Assembly (NCBI RefSeq): GCF_009865405.1
Contig: NZ_WWJY01000785.1
Coordinates: 1-33,212 of the forward strand
Reading direction: 5' to 3'
DNA: 33,212 nt
DNA from: Streptomyces sp. SID3212
GTDB taxonomy: Bacteria > Actinomycetota > Actinomycetes > Streptomycetales > Streptomycetaceae
Shown here: piece after piece, positions 14,937-23,279 of the stretch
Numbering within the stretch: the stretch's first letter is position 1
How the letters are laid out: every line of letters begins with the position of its first letter
The notes under the pieces: model-generated
The model's input: only the letters and a program-made list of their open reading frames with translations
Told to the model about the DNA's origin: nothing
Databases searched by the model: none
Made by a program: the position numbers and the translations under genes

Positions 14937-14942
14937 TACGAT
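14937..14942 (+). promoter_or_regulatory. -10 element TACGAT, leaderless start for the TetR gene
   Basis: TACGAT is followed by 6 nt and ATG 14949. No Shine-Dalgarno is well placed, so the transcript may begin at the start codon. Confidence 0.45.
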
Positions 14943-14948
14943 GGCTCC

Positions 14949-15578
14949 ATGACGGAGTTGGAGAAGGGCCCCACGGGCAGCCGCCGCGGCCGGGGCGCCC
15001 GCGAGCGCATCCTCGGCGCGTCCCAGGAACTGTTCCGCGAGCAGGGCATCAACCGCACCGGCATGGACCAGCTCTGCGCGGCGGCCCAGGTGTCCAAGCG
15101 CACGGCCTACCAGCACTTCGCGGGCAAGGACGAACTCGTCACGGAGTACCTGCGCCGGTTCGACCCCTCCGTGCTGTCCGGGGTGTTCGACCGCACCGAC
15201 CTCACGCCCCGCGAACGGCTCCTCGCCGCCTTCGACATCCCGCCCACCACGCCGCTGTGCCCGTACATCGCCACCGCGGTCGAACTCCACGACCCCGAGC
15301 ACCCGGCGTCGCGGTACGCACGCGACTACAAGAAGGCCGTCGCGGTACGACTCGCCAACGCCGCGCGCGAGGCAGGCGCCGCCGACCCGGAACAGCTCGG
15401 CGAGCAACTCGCGCTGCTCCTCGACGGCGCGGCGGCCCGAACCCGGGTCCTCAACACGGACGCCTTCCCCACGGCAGCCGCGATGGCGGCGGTCCTCATC
15501 GACAACGCGATCCCCGCCACGGCCGGCGGAACTGGGTCCGGCACCACCCCGGCCGTTGCCGGCGACCCGCGCCGTTAG
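14949..15578 (+). CDS. TetR/AcrR family transcriptional regulator
   Basis: A 209-residue repressor. The N-terminal helix-turn-helix (about residues 17-64) reads Arg-Glu-Arg-Ile-Leu-Gly-Ala-Ser-Gln-Glu-Leu-Phe, Thr-Gly-Met-Asp-Gln-Leu-Cys-Ala-Ala-Ala, and Ser-Lys-Arg-Thr-Ala-Tyr-Gln-His-Phe. The last is the recognition helix, whose usual Gly-Thr/Ser-Leu-Tyr is replaced by Arg-Thr-Ala-Tyr. The C-terminal all-helical ligand domain includes Cys-Pro-Tyr-Ile-Ala. The final 20 residues are Gly/Thr/Pro-rich and probably disordered. It is divergent from the SDR/reductase operon and most likely represses both that operon and itself. Confidence 0.9.
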   Translation: MTELEKGPTGSRRGRGARERILGASQELFREQGINRTGMDQLCAAAQVSKRTAYQHFAGKDELVTEYLRRFDPSVLSGVFDRTDLTPRERLLAAFDIPPTTPLCPYIATAVELHDPEHPASRYARDYKKAVAVRLANAAREAGAADPEQLGEQLALLLDGAAARTRVLNTDAFPTAAAMAAVLIDNAIPATAGGTGSGTTPAVAGDPRR

Positions 15579-15734
15579 CGGGAGCCCCCTACCGCGCCGT
15601 CGGAAACGACCCCTCAGGCGGGTACCAGCCGCAACCCGCGGCTTTCGGCGCCGAGCCGGTCAGGACGGTCGGGACGGTCTGGCGGTCTGGGCGGTCCGGC
15701 GATCTGGGCGGTCGGGACGTGGAGTGAGGTTCGC

Positions 15735-16364
15735 CTACCCCCGGTCCTCCGCCCTCCCCACCGCCCCCAGAATGCGGTCCCGGGTCAGGCGGCCCGGCGT
15801 GCGGGCCCAGATCAGTTCGGCGCCTCCCGGGCGGGCCAGTACGCCGCCCGTCGCCGGGTCGCCGCACCACCAGAGTTCGCCCGTCGGGCGGGGGTCCGCC
15901 GCGTGGTGGCGGCCTTGCAGGCCCACCAGGGTCAGGGGGATCAGCTCACCGCTCGCCGGGTCGCGCAGGACCACCGCCGCCGCGTGGGGGCCGTGCGGGG
16001 CCGTTTCCGCGCGGAGGGCCGTCCAGGGGCGGGCCGCCAGGCGCAACCGCATCAGGCGGCCCAGGCGCAGCGCGCTCAGCCCGATCAGCAGCGGCGCCAG
16101 CGCCAGGCCGCCCATCCCCTCCGCCACCAGGTCCGCCCACTCCAGGCGACGGGCGGTGTTCGCCAGCTCGACGACCACACCGCCGGCCGCCGTCGTCAGC
16201 CCGACGCGGAACCACATGCCCGCCCGCGAGCGGTAGCGGGCCAGCGCCTCCGCCGTCTCGGTGACGTCGAGAGCCACCTCCCCGACCGGCACAGAATCGG
16301 GCGTCGAGTCAGGGGCGGAGTCGGGGGTGGAGTCGGGCGTCGAGTCGCGTGTCGCATCCTGCAT
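15735..16364 (-). CDS. Hypothetical membrane protein
   Basis: A 209-residue protein I do not recognise. Residues 1-26 are a low-complexity Ser/Thr/Pro/Asp stretch made by about 12-bp direct repeats (16300-16350). Two hydrophobic segments follow at about residues 50-66 (Trp-Phe-Arg-Val-Gly-Leu-Thr-Thr-Ala-Ala-Gly-Gly) and 82-97 (Gly-Gly-Leu-Ala-Leu-Ala-Pro-Leu-Leu-Ile-Gly-Leu), then Arg-rich Arg-Leu-Gly-Arg-Leu-Met-Arg-Leu-Arg-Leu. The C-terminal soluble domain has beta-strand character and Gly-Glu-Leu-Trp-Trp-Cys-Gly-Asp. It resembles small actinobacterial proteins with two helices and a cytoplasmic beta domain. ATG 16364 has only a weak purine-rich upstream region. It lies 54 nt downstream of the kinase-like gene on the same strand. 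Confidence 0.7.
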   Translation of the reverse strand: MQDATRDSTPDSTPDSAPDSTPDSVPVGEVALDVTETAEALARYRSRAGMWFRVGLTTAAGGVVVELANTARRLEWADLVAEGMGGLALAPLLIGLSALRLGRLMRLRLAARPWTALRAETAPHGPHAAAVVLRDPASGELIPLTLVGLQGRHHAADPRPTGELWWCGDPATGGVLARPGGAELIWARTPGRLTRDRILGAVGRAEDRG

Positions 16365-16418
16365 TCGGTCGGCCCCCAGGCGTGGTACCGGCTTCGTGGC
16401 ACCCGAGGCTATCGGTGC

Positions 16419-17486
16419 TCACCCCGTCCCAGAAGCCCCCGGAACGGAATACGTCGTCGGCAAGGTCAGCCCCCACGCCCCCGCCCGCAGCGTCCACGTC
16501 CGCGTCCGGACCGGACCCGTGACCCGGGTGTCGGCCCGGTAGCGGAAATTCGCCCCCGACACCGTCACCGACAGCGCGCTCGCCCGCAGCGGCTCCGCCG
16601 ACGCGCGCGTACGGATCACCACCTCCGCCCGCCCGCCCCGCGAGCGGACCAGGATCCCCTCCACCGGTTCGTCCAGATCGCTCAGCAGTACGCCGTCCGC
16701 CTCCACCCGCAGCCGGTACGTGTGCGCGAGGAACGCGCCCGGCGGCGGCCGTACCAGCGTCCGGACCAGCGAGCGGCACGTGTGCCACATGGACGCCGCG
16801 CCGTGGCCCCCGGCCGCCGCACTTCCGTTGCCGTCCCGGCGACCGTCACCGTCCCGCCGACCCTCGCCGGTGTCGCGGCCGGAGCCGGAGCCGGAGCCGC
16901 CCCCGGTCCCGGCCCCCGTACCCGTATCGGAGCCGGAGCCCGAGCCGGATCCAGAACCCGAGCCGTAACCAGACTCGCTCCCCCGACCGGCCCCCTTCGA
17001 CTTCCCCTTCCCGTCCCCGCCCCCGCGCCTCGACCCCGGCAGCCCCGGAATGTGCAGATCCCCCAGCACCACCCCGTCGCTGTCGTCCACCAGCAGATCC
17101 AGCCGCCGCACCACCCCGTCCAGCACCGCCCGCGCCGCCGCCACCGCGCCCGTCGGCACCCCCAGCGCCCGCGCCAGCTCCACCGACGCGCCCACCGGCA
17201 CCAGCGAGAGCGCCCCGGAGGACAGCTCCCGCTCGCGGTGGAGCAGCGCGACCGTACGCAACAGCGCCCGGTCGTCGCCGATCACCACCGGCCGCCGCCC
17301 GCCCCGCCTGGCCAGCGCCCGCGCGAACTCCTCCGGCCCGTCGGGAAGGCATATCTTCACCGCCGCACCCGCGCTCAACACGTCCTTCGCGATCCGTACG
17401 GATTCGCCGTCGGTCCGGCGGGCGACCGGGTCGATGACCACCAGAAGCTGCTGCGCGCCGTTCTCGGCGGGCCCTGGAGCCGACAC
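16419..17486 (-). CDS. Diacylglycerol-kinase-like protein, probably catalytically degenerate
   Basis: A 355-residue protein with the fold order of the DAGK catalytic family: an N-terminal Leu-Leu-Val-Val-Ile-Asp-Pro-Val-Ala-Arg-Arg-Thr strand, a nucleotide-binding half, and a C-terminal beta domain with Asp-Gly-Val-Leu-Leu-Ser-Asp-Leu-Asp-Glu. The kinase signature Gly-Gly-Asp-Gly-Thr is missing; the corresponding strand reads Val-Val-Ile-Gly-Asp-Asp-Arg. Residues about 160-225 are an extreme Gly/Ser/Asp low-complexity linker with an alternating Gly-Ser run. The start is GTG 17486, with AGGAAGG (17499-17493) 6 nt upstream; an in-frame TTG at 17519 has no such signal and lies in the hairpin region. 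It is divergent from purA. Confidence 0.75.
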   Translation of the reverse strand: MSAPGPAENGAQQLLVVIDPVARRTDGESVRIAKDVLSAGAAVKICLPDGPEEFARALARRGGRRPVVIGDDRALLRTVALLHRERELSSGALSLVPVGASVELARALGVPTGAVAAARAVLDGVVRRLDLLVDDSDGVVLGDLHIPGLPGSRRGGGDGKGKSKGAGRGSESGYGSGSGSGSGSGSDTGTGAGTGGGSGSGSGRDTGEGRRDGDGRRDGNGSAAAGGHGAASMWHTCRSLVRTLVRPPPGAFLAHTYRLRVEADGVLLSDLDEPVEGILVRSRGGRAEVVIRTRASAEPLRASALSVTVSGANFRYRADTRVTGPVRTRTWTLRAGAWGLTLPTTYSVPGASGTG

Positions 17487-17503
17487 CTCGGTCCTTCCTC
17501 GGG

Positions 17504-17509
17504 TAGCAT
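17504..17509 (+). promoter_or_regulatory. Candidate -10 element (TAGCAT) of the purA transcript
   Basis: TAGCAT fits the TANNNT pattern and would start transcription near 17516, just before the hairpin at 17521-17548. The purA leader would then be about 235 nt. No clear -35 is visible. Confidence 0.4.
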
Positions 17510-17520
17510 CTTTGTGCAAG

Positions 17521-17548
17521 AGCCCCTTGCGCTATTGCGCCAGGGGCT
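17521..17548 (+). ncRNA. Stem-loop at the expected 5' end of the purA leader
   Basis: Arms AGCCCCTTGCGC (17521-17532) and GCGCCAGGGGCT (17537-17548) pair with one mismatch around a TATT tetraloop. Lying immediately after a plausible -10, this would be the first structure of a long purA leader or a short independent RNA. It could equally be the 5' end of the opposite kinase-like transcript. I know of no named RNA family to assign. Confidence 0.4.
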
Positions 17549-17655
17549 TCGTCTATTCCGGGGCAACCGGTTCGACGGCTCGGGCTGCGTCGTACGACGT
17601 CGTGCGATCCGCGTCTGTGATCTACGTCCAGCGGTTTCGTGCGATGTCGTGCGAT

Positions 17656-17707
17656 GCCGTACGGGTCGTACGGCGCACACGTGACGTACGAACGCCGTAT
17701 GTGCGCC
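17656..17707 (+). promoter_or_regulatory. purA: Overlapping inverted repeats in the purA leader
   Basis: GCCGTACG (17656-17663) and CGTACGGC (17667-17674) form a perfect 8-bp stem with a 3-nt loop. GGCGCACA (17673-17680) and TGTGCGCC (17700-17707) form a second stem with a 19-nt loop. The arms abut, so the hairpins could be alternatives. CGTCGTACGACG (17588-17599) is a 12-bp perfect palindrome upstream. These lie 40-160 nt before the purA start. Confidence 0.4.
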
Positions 17708-17749
17708 CCCCGACCTTGGACATGCCCCGCCCGGAAGGGGTGTACGCCT

Positions 17750-19033
17750 GTGCCCGCACTTGTGCTGCTCGGTGCTCAGTGGGGTGACGAAGGCAAGGGA
17801 AAGGCCACCGACCTGCTCGGTGGGTCCGTGGACTATGTCGTGCGCTATCAGGGCGGCAACAACGCCGGCCACACGGTCGTCGTCGGCGACCAGAAATACG
17901 CACTGCATCTTCTCCCTTCCGGAATCCTCTCGCCCAGCTGTATCCCGGTGATCGGCAACGGAGTGGTAGTCGACCCGGCCGTCCTGCTCTCCGAGCTGAG
18001 CGGGCTGAACGACCGCGGTGTCGACACGTCCAAGCTGCTCATCAGTGGAAACGCTCATCTGATCACCTCGTACCACACCACCATGGACAAGGTGACGGAA
18101 CGGTTCCTCGGTTCGCGGAAGATCGGCACGACGGGCCGTGGCATCGGACCGACGTACGCCGACAAGATCAACCGCGTCGGCATCCGCATCCAGGACCTGT
18201 ACGACGAGTCGATCCTCATCCAGAAGGTCGACGCCGCGCTCGACTTCAAGAACCAGATCCTCGCCAAGCTCTACAACCGCCGCGCGATCGACTCCGCGAA
18301 GATCGTAGAGGAACTGCTGACCTACGCGGACCAGTTGAAGCCGTACGTCTCCGACACCACCCTGGTCCTCAACAACGCCATCGACGAGGGCAAGGTCGTC
18401 CTCTTCGAAGGCGGCCAGGGCACGCTCCTGGACGTCGACCACGGTACGTATCCCTTCGTCACGTCCTCCAACCCGACCGCCGGCGGCGCCTGCACCGGCG
18501 CGGGTGTGGGACCGACGAAGATCTCCCGGGTCATCGGGATCCTCAAGGCCTATACGACGCGCGTGGGCGCCGGACCGTTCCCGACGGAACTGTTCGACGA
18601 CGACGGCGACGCGCTGCGCCGCATCGGCGGCGAGCGGGGCGTCACGACCGGCCGCGACCGGCGGTGCGGGTGGTTCGACGCGGTGATCGCGCGGTACGCG
18701 ACCCGCGTCAACGGCCTCACCGACTTCTTCCTGACGAAGCTCGACGTCCTGACCGGCTGGGAGCAGATCCCGGTGTGCGTGGCGTACGAGATCGACGGCA
18801 AGCGCGTCGAGGAACTGCCGTACAGCCAGACGGACTTCCACCACGCGAAGCCCATCTACGAAATGCTGCCCGGCTGGTCGGAGGACATCACGAAGGCGAA
18901 GACCTTCGCGGACCTCCCGAAGAACGCGCAGGCGTACGTGAAGGCCCTGGAGGAGATGTCCGGCGCCCCGATCTCGGCGATCGGCGTGGGCCCGGGCCGC
19001 ACGGAGACGATCCAGATCAACTCGTTCCTGTAG
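17750..19033 (+). CDS. purA: Adenylosuccinate synthetase
   Basis: A 427-residue enzyme that condenses IMP and aspartate with GTP hydrolysis to adenylosuccinate, the first committed step from IMP to AMP. The N-terminal signature Gly8-Ala-Gln-Trp-Gly-Asp13-Glu-Gly-Lys-Gly-Lys holds the catalytic-type Asp13. The Gly-Gly-Asn-Asn-Ala-Gly-His-Thr motif supplies the catalytic His near 41. Gly-Thr-Thr-Gly-Arg-Gly-Ile-Gly-Pro (IMP binding), Glu-Gly-Gly-Gln-Gly and [10 protein letters not shown] follow. Full family length. The start is GTG 17750 with GGAAGGGG about 10 nt upstream. The unusually long structured leader suggests post-transcriptional or operator control. Confidence 0.98.
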   Translation: MPALVLLGAQWGDEGKGKATDLLGGSVDYVVRYQGGNNAGHTVVVGDQKYALHLLPSGILSPSCIPVIGNGVVVDPAVLLSELSGLNDRGVDTSKLLISGNAHLITSYHTTMDKVTERFLGSRKIGTTGRGIGPTYADKINRVGIRIQDLYDESILIQKVDAALDFKNQILAKLYNRRAIDSAKIVEELLTYADQLKPYVSDTTLVLNNAIDEGKVVLFEGGQGTLLDVDHGTYPFVTSSNPTAGGACTGAGVGPTKISRVIGILKAYTTRVGAGPFPTELFDDDGDALRRIGGERGVTTGRDRRCGWFDAVIARYATRVNGLTDFFLTKLDVLTGWEQIPVCVAYEIDGKRVEELPYSQTDFHHAKPIYEMLPGWSEDITKAKTFADLPKNAQAYVKALEEMSGAPISAIGVGPGRTETIQINSFL

Positions 19034-19090
19034 GAACGTCTGCGGCACGTGTGGATGTACGAGTACGAGTACGACGCGGCGCTTCCGTGG

Positions 19091-19107
19091 CCCTTGGCGG
19101 CCAGGGG
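19091..19107 (+). terminator. Possible purA terminator hairpin
   Basis: CCCTTGG and CCAGGGG pair (one G.T wobble) around a 3-nt loop, 58 nt after the purA stop, just before the converging minus-strand gene. The stem is short, so support is weak. Confidence 0.35.
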
Positions 19108-19120
19108 GCGCCGCGCGTGC

Positions 19121-19507
19121 TTACGCGCTCCCGGGGTCCTGGGCACGGGCGGCGTTGAGGGTCTCCTCGACGGTGATGTCGATGATCCGGTCCCGCTCGG
19201 CGGGGTCGAGCGGGGGCGCGGGCGTAGCCTCCGCTTGGTCGAGCCGCTGACGTACGCGCCGGGCGACCGCGTCGGCCGTGGCGGAGGCGGCGCTCCGGCT
19301 GCGGATGTCGTTGTAGACCATCCAGACGAGACTGGCGACGCTGACGACCAGGCTGCCGATGGCGACGGGGTCGCTGTACTGGTCGGGCGTGTGGGTGGCG
19401 TCGCGGGCGGCCAGGGCGACTTCGACGTCGTCGGCCAGCTCCGGGGTGTGGGGTGTGGTGAGGCGCTGGGCGGCAGCTCGGGCGCCCTGTTCGATGACGT
19501 CGGTCAT
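19121..19507 (-). CDS. Small single-pass membrane protein, partner of the CHAT-STAND-TPR protein
   Basis: A 128-residue protein without a named family. A hydrophilic N-terminal part (1-45) leads to one transmembrane segment at about residues 48-66 (Ala-Ile-Gly-Ser-Leu-Val-Val-Ser-Val-Ala-Ser-Leu-Val-Trp-Met-Val-Tyr). Next comes a positively charged juxtamembrane Asn-Asp-Ile-Arg-Ser-Arg, and then a soluble helical C-terminus with Ala-Arg-Arg-Val-Arg-Gln-Arg-Leu and Asp-Pro-Ala-Glu-Arg-Asp-Arg-Ile-Ile-Asp. There is no signal peptide. ATG 19507 overlaps the stop of the CHAT gene by 4 nt (ATGA), so the proteins are co-translated. A membrane effector or protease substrate is a natural inference, unproven here. 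Confidence 0.8.
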   Translation of the reverse strand: MTDVIEQGARAAAQRLTTPHTPELADDVEVALAARDATHTPDQYSDPVAIGSLVVSVASLVWMVYNDIRSRSAASATADAVARRVRQRLDQAEATPAPPLDPAERDRIIDITVEETLNAARAQDPGSA

Positions 19508-22500
19508 GAGGTGTTCTCCCCGTTGTCGGAGTCGCTGGTGGTGTCTTGGTGGGTGAGGACGTACTCGCGTACGGCGGCGGGCAGGGGGTGGCCGGTGACG
19601 GCCTGCCAGGTCTCTTCGAGGGACTTCATGCCGAGTTGGCGGGTGAAGCGGGTGAGGTGGCTGGGGCCGGGAACCGTACTCGGGTGGGGAATCTCCTCGA
19701 AGAGGGAGACGCACCTGACCGTCCATGTCAGAGCCAGCGCCGCATCCCCCCGCTCCTCCGCGAGCAGCCCCAACTGCCCGAAGGTCACGGCCATGCCGGG
19801 GAGGTTGTTGTGCCCTTCCTTGATGGTGAGGGATTGGCGGTACCACTCTTCGGCTTCCCCCAGGTGCCCTCGTAGCTGGGCGGCGACGCCGAGCTGGTGG
19901 AAACTGTCGGCCATGCCGGAGCGGTTGCCGATGTTCTCGTTGATGGTGAGCGACCTGCGGTACCAGTCCTCGGCTTCCTCCAGGTGCTCTCGTAGCTGGG
20001 CAACGACGCCGAGATGGTGATAGCTGACGACCAGGCCGGGGAGGTCGTTGAGGCTTTCTTTGATGGCCACGGATTTGCGGTACCAGCCTTCGGCTTCGGT
20101 CAGTCGCCCGCGGTCTTGGGCGACGATGCCGAGCTGGTGGTAGTTGCTGGCCATGCCGGGGAGGTTGTTGAGCCTTTCTCCGATGGCGAGGGACCGGCGG
20201 CACCAGTCCTCGGCTTCGGTCAGCCGCCCACGGTCCCGGGCGAGCGAGCCGAGGTGGTGATAGCTCGTGGCCAGGCCGAGGTCGCGATAGCTGATGGCCA
20301 AGCCGGGGGGATCGACGAGCTTTTCTTTGACGGCGAGGGATCGGCGGAACCAGTCCTCGGCTTCGGTCAGTCGCCCACGGTCGTGCGCGACAAGCCCGAG
20401 CTGGTGATAGACGGCACCCAAGCGGCTGAGGTAGTGGGGATTTCGGGGCTGCTCCTCCAGCGCGTGAAGCATGGTGCGGTAAGTGCTTTCCGCGCGGTCG
20501 AGCTGCTTCCTGACGCGTTCCTGTCCGGCCTGGGATCCGGTCGTGTACAGCCACAGGGCACCTGCCGGGGTGCCCAGGCCGGGCGGGGTGCCGTCGTCGG
20601 ATTCGACGGCCAGCCGTGCCCGGTCCGCCCATGATCCTGCCTCTTCCGTCAGGCCTTGCGCGTCCCAGTACTTGTCCAACGGCTGGAATATGAGCTGGGC
20701 GTCCAGCCAAAGACCGTGATCAAGAGCGAGGCCGAGCATGCTGCCGAGCATCCGCCGCTGTTGGCCGATCAGGGCGAAGGCGAGCTGAGCGTTGCCGCCG
20801 GTGGCCTGTCCGTCCAGCCAGCCGCCGAAGGCGGCGTGGGCCGATACGAGGGCCCGGACGGCCGCTGCCCGTTCTGTGGCGTAGGTGTCGGGGGTACGGG
20901 TGCGCCAGTGCGCGGCCAGGTGCGCGGGCAGCGCGGGATGCAGGCGGAACATGGCCGAGGCCGAGTGCATAGGCATCAGCAGTCCAAGGTTCGCCGCCCG
21001 TAGCAGAACCTCCATCCATTGCGGGCCGGTTCGGTCGCGGAAGCGTTCGGGAGCCCCCTGTTCGGTGGAGAAGGCGACGAGGGCATTGGCGTCGGCTACC
21101 CCGTTGAACAGGCTCAGGACGGTGAGGGCCTCTTGATCCGCCGGGCTGAGGTGTGTGAACGAGTAGGCGATGCTCGCCGACAGCGAGGTGTGGCGGTTGC
21201 CGTTGCCGTCGGCCGCCGGGAGGGCGGCTGTGCCCTGGAGACCGTTCAGGAGGTGTTGGGCGGTGGTGGTGTCCAGGTGGGGCAGCGTCAGGCGCATGCT
21301 CAGGGGGTGGCCGTCCAGCCAGCGCATCAGGTCGGCGAACGCCGGGGTCTGCCGCTGCGGCTGGGCGGATGGGTAAGGCGCGAGGAGTTGATGGGCGTAC
21401 GCGGTGGCGTCCTCCGCGCCCAGGCCAGCCAGTTCGATGCGGCGCAGGTCCGGGCCCAGCCAGCTTTCCGGGGTGCGGCTGGTGATGAGCACCGCGCTCT
21501 CGCCGCCCCCGGCGGCCACGCGGGTCAGGAAGCCGCGCATCCTGTCCTGCTCCGGCTGGGACAGGGGTGGCGTCGCCCGGCCCGGGTCCGGCATCTCTCG
21601 TACCGACTCGAAGTTGTCCCAGATCAGCAGCAGGCGGCGGGCGGCGAGGACTTCCTCGATCACCTTCTGGCGCTCGGAGTTGTCCAGGAGTGCGAATCGC
21701 GCGTCGAACAGCCGCTCACCGATGGCGTTGACGACCCCGTCCAGACCGAACGACGCCACCCCCGGTTCGAACGAGTGCCAGAACACCCAGTCCGGGGCAT
21801 CGACGCCCCCAGTGTCTCGCCACCACCGGCCGAAGGCTTTGGCCAGCTCCGTCTTGCCCGTGCCGCCGGGCCCGTGCACCACGACCACGTGTTGGAGACG
21901 GGCCGCCACGTCCAGGGTGTAGAAGTCCGCGTCCCGGCCCACGAACTCGCCCACCGGCTCCAGATCCCGGCCCTGGCCGCCCCTCTCCGGGCCCGCCTCC
22001 GACTCTTCGCGGATGCGGGTCAGGATGTCTCCGACGGACTGTTCGGGACTCCGGGTCGTACGCAGATGCGAGAAACGCGCCTCGCTGCGCGTGTACAGCA
22101 CCGGGACCATCCAGTCCGCCAGCGGCAGCATCCCCTTCATCGACGGCCGCTTGTCGTTCAGCGTGAGCTGTACGCGGCCGGCGGTGACCGCGTCCGCCAC
22201 CCGGTCACCGGCGAACAGCCGCTCGTAGAACGCCGTCATGAACTCCGCCGCCGCCACCGCGTACACGCTGTACGCCATCGCCACCACGCTCGCGCAGCCC
22301 CCGGCCAGCAGCCGCGTGGCCACCGCCGCCTCCAGCTCCGAGCCGACCTGCGCGGACTGGCAGGCGTTCAGGACGACGACCGGGACCTTGGCCCCGGCGA
22401 GCACCTGCGCCACCCGGCCCGCCTCGACCAGGTCGCTGCCGCCCCCCGGCTTCTCGAACGCCAGCATCCCCTGCGGGCCGGGGGACTGGTACATCACCGA

Positions 22501-23244
22501 ACCCCAGCCGGTTCCGGCACCCGCCCCCGCCCCTGACGCCTGTCCGAAGACGCCGTGGCCGTCGAAGTGCACCACCTGGAACGGTTCCCCGGCCTCCCGC
22601 GCCTCGGCCAGCACCTCACCCAGCCGTTCCAGCGTCGGAGGCCGCAGTACGACCAGCTCCACGCTCCCGCGCACCGCCTCCAACCGCCTCAGCAACGGCC
22701 GCGCGATCATCTGGTACCCGACATCCGCCGTCCCCCCGGGCCGGGAGATCACCATCAGCACCCGCAACCGCGAACCCGGGACGTCGAACACGTCCGCCAT
22801 CCCCGTGTTTTGCAGCGTGCGCGAGATCGCCACCCCGTCCAGCGCCACTGGTACCGGACTGCCCGGAGCGACCATCAGCTCCCACGGACGCCCCAACTGT
22901 TCGGCCGACTTCGACAGCAGTGCGATCTCTAGGGGGCCGTTTCGCGCCCGCGCCGCCACGTACGCGTCCCGGGCCGGGCCGGACCCGAAGACGGCCGCGA
23001 AGACCTGTTCGCCCCAGTGCGGCAAGGCTGCCGCCACGCGTGCGCCGCGTTCGCCGTACACGGCGGTCGGGAGGCGGAGGTACCGCTCCAAGTACCACCG
23101 TAAGTCGGTCAGATCCTCGTCCGACAGCGGCCACACCAACTCCACCGGATCACCGGCCGGCCGCGGGTACTGCTCGCCCGTCGGCCACGACGACACCTGT
23201 ACGAGTCCGTCGTCCCGTAAATCCACCAGCAGCCGTTCGACCAT
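19504..23244 (-). CDS. CHAT protease - STAND (NB-ARC-like) ATPase - TPR signalling protein
   Basis: A 1246-residue multidomain protein. The CHAT caspase-like domain (about residues 95-385) has the catalytic dyad His230 (in His-Phe-Asp-Gly-His-Gly) and Cys295 (in Leu-Asn-Ala-Cys-Gln-Ser-Ala). The STAND/NB-ARC ATPase (about 430-700) has the Walker A loop Gly-Pro-Gly-Gly-Thr-Gly-Lys464-Thr, Walker B Leu-Leu-Leu-Ile-Trp-Asp-Asn and an Ile-Thr-Ser-Arg sensor. A winged-helix-like arm and a helical region follow. Six TPR units of about 40 residues lie at roughly 936-1184, the second with a short internal duplication. In known STAND proteins the repeats sense a ligand and the ATPase drives oligomerisation that activates the N-terminal effector, here a protease. 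ATG 23244 lies 35 nt after the DUF397 gene; the 3' end overlaps the membrane-protein gene. Confidence 0.92.
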   Translation of the reverse strand: MVERLLVDLRDDGLVQVSSWPTGEQYPRPAGDPVELVWPLSDEDLTDLRWYLERYLRLPTAVYGERGARVAAALPHWGEQVFAAVFGSGPARDAYVAARARNGPLEIALLSKSAEQLGRPWELMVAPGSPVPVALDGVAISRTLQNTGMADVFDVPGSRLRVLMVISRPGGTADVGYQMIARPLLRRLEAVRGSVELVVLRPPTLERLGEVLAEAREAGEPFQVVHFDGHGVFGQASGAGAGAGTGWGSVMYQSPGPQGMLAFEKPGGGSDLVEAGRVAQVLAGAKVPVVVLNACQSAQVGSELEAAVATRLLAGGCASVVAMAYSVYAVAAAEFMTAFYERLFAGDRVADAVTAGRVQLTLNDKRPSMKGMLPLADWMVPVLYTRSEARFSHLRTTRSPEQSVGDILTRIREESEAGPERGGQGRDLEPVGEFVGRDADFYTLDVAARLQHVVVVHGPGGTGKTELAKAFGRWWRDTGGVDAPDWVFWHSFEPGVASFGLDGVVNAIGERLFDARFALLDNSERQKVIEEVLAARRLLLIWDNFESVREMPDPGRATPPLSQPEQDRMRGFLTRVAAGGGESAVLITSRTPESWLGPDLRRIELAGLGAEDATAYAHQLLAPYPSAQPQRQTPAFADLMRWLDGHPLSMRLTLPHLDTTTAQHLLNGLQGTAALPAADGNGNRHTSLSASIAYSFTHLSPADQEALTVLSLFNGVADANALVAFSTEQGAPERFRDRTGPQWMEVLLRAANLGLLMPMHSASAMFRLHPALPAHLAAHWRTRTPDTYATERAAAVRALVSAHAAFGGWLDGQATGGNAQLAFALIGQQRRMLGSMLGLALDHGLWLDAQLIFQPLDKYWDAQGLTEEAGSWADRARLAVESDDGTPPGLGTPAGALWLYTTGSQAGQERVRKQLDRAESTYRTMLHALEEQPRNPHYLSRLGAVYHQLGLVAHDRGRLTEAEDWFRRSLAVKEKLVDPPGLAISYRDLGLATSYHHLGSLARDRGRLTEAEDWCRRSLAIGERLNNLPGMASNYHQLGIVAQDRGRLTEAEGWYRKSVAIKESLNDLPGLVVSYHHLGVVAQLREHLEEAEDWYRRSLTINENIGNRSGMADSFHQLGVAAQLRGHLGEAEEWYRQSLTIKEGHNNLPGMAVTFGQLGLLAEERGDAALALTWTVRCVSLFEEIPHPSTVPGPSHLTRFTRQLGMKSLEETWQAVTGHPLPAAVREYVLTHQDTTSDSDNGENTS
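19720..20430 (-). repeat. TPR-encoding direct repeats (~120 bp period) in the CHAT gene
   Basis: Recurring GCGGTACCAG/GCACCAGTCCTCGGCTTC and GCCGAGCTGGTGGTAG-type segments every 120 bp or so encode the TPR units. DNA-level similarity between neighbouring units is high enough to permit unit gain or loss by recombination. Confidence 0.7.
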
Positions 23245-23279
23245 CAGCCCCGCCCCCCCTGCGGTGGTGCGTGCCGGAG

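Noticed and set aside
16771..17690. Other CACGTG-containing sites as further parS copies (e.g. near 16780, 17680, 19038, 21886, 27218)
   Set aside because: They share only the central hexamer; none keeps the flanking GTTT/AAAC arms needed for the ParB site.
19504..20430. Direct repeats of about 120 bp considered as a CRISPR or satellite array
   Set aside because: They are in frame and encode TPR units of the CHAT protein; there are no conserved short repeats with unique spacers.
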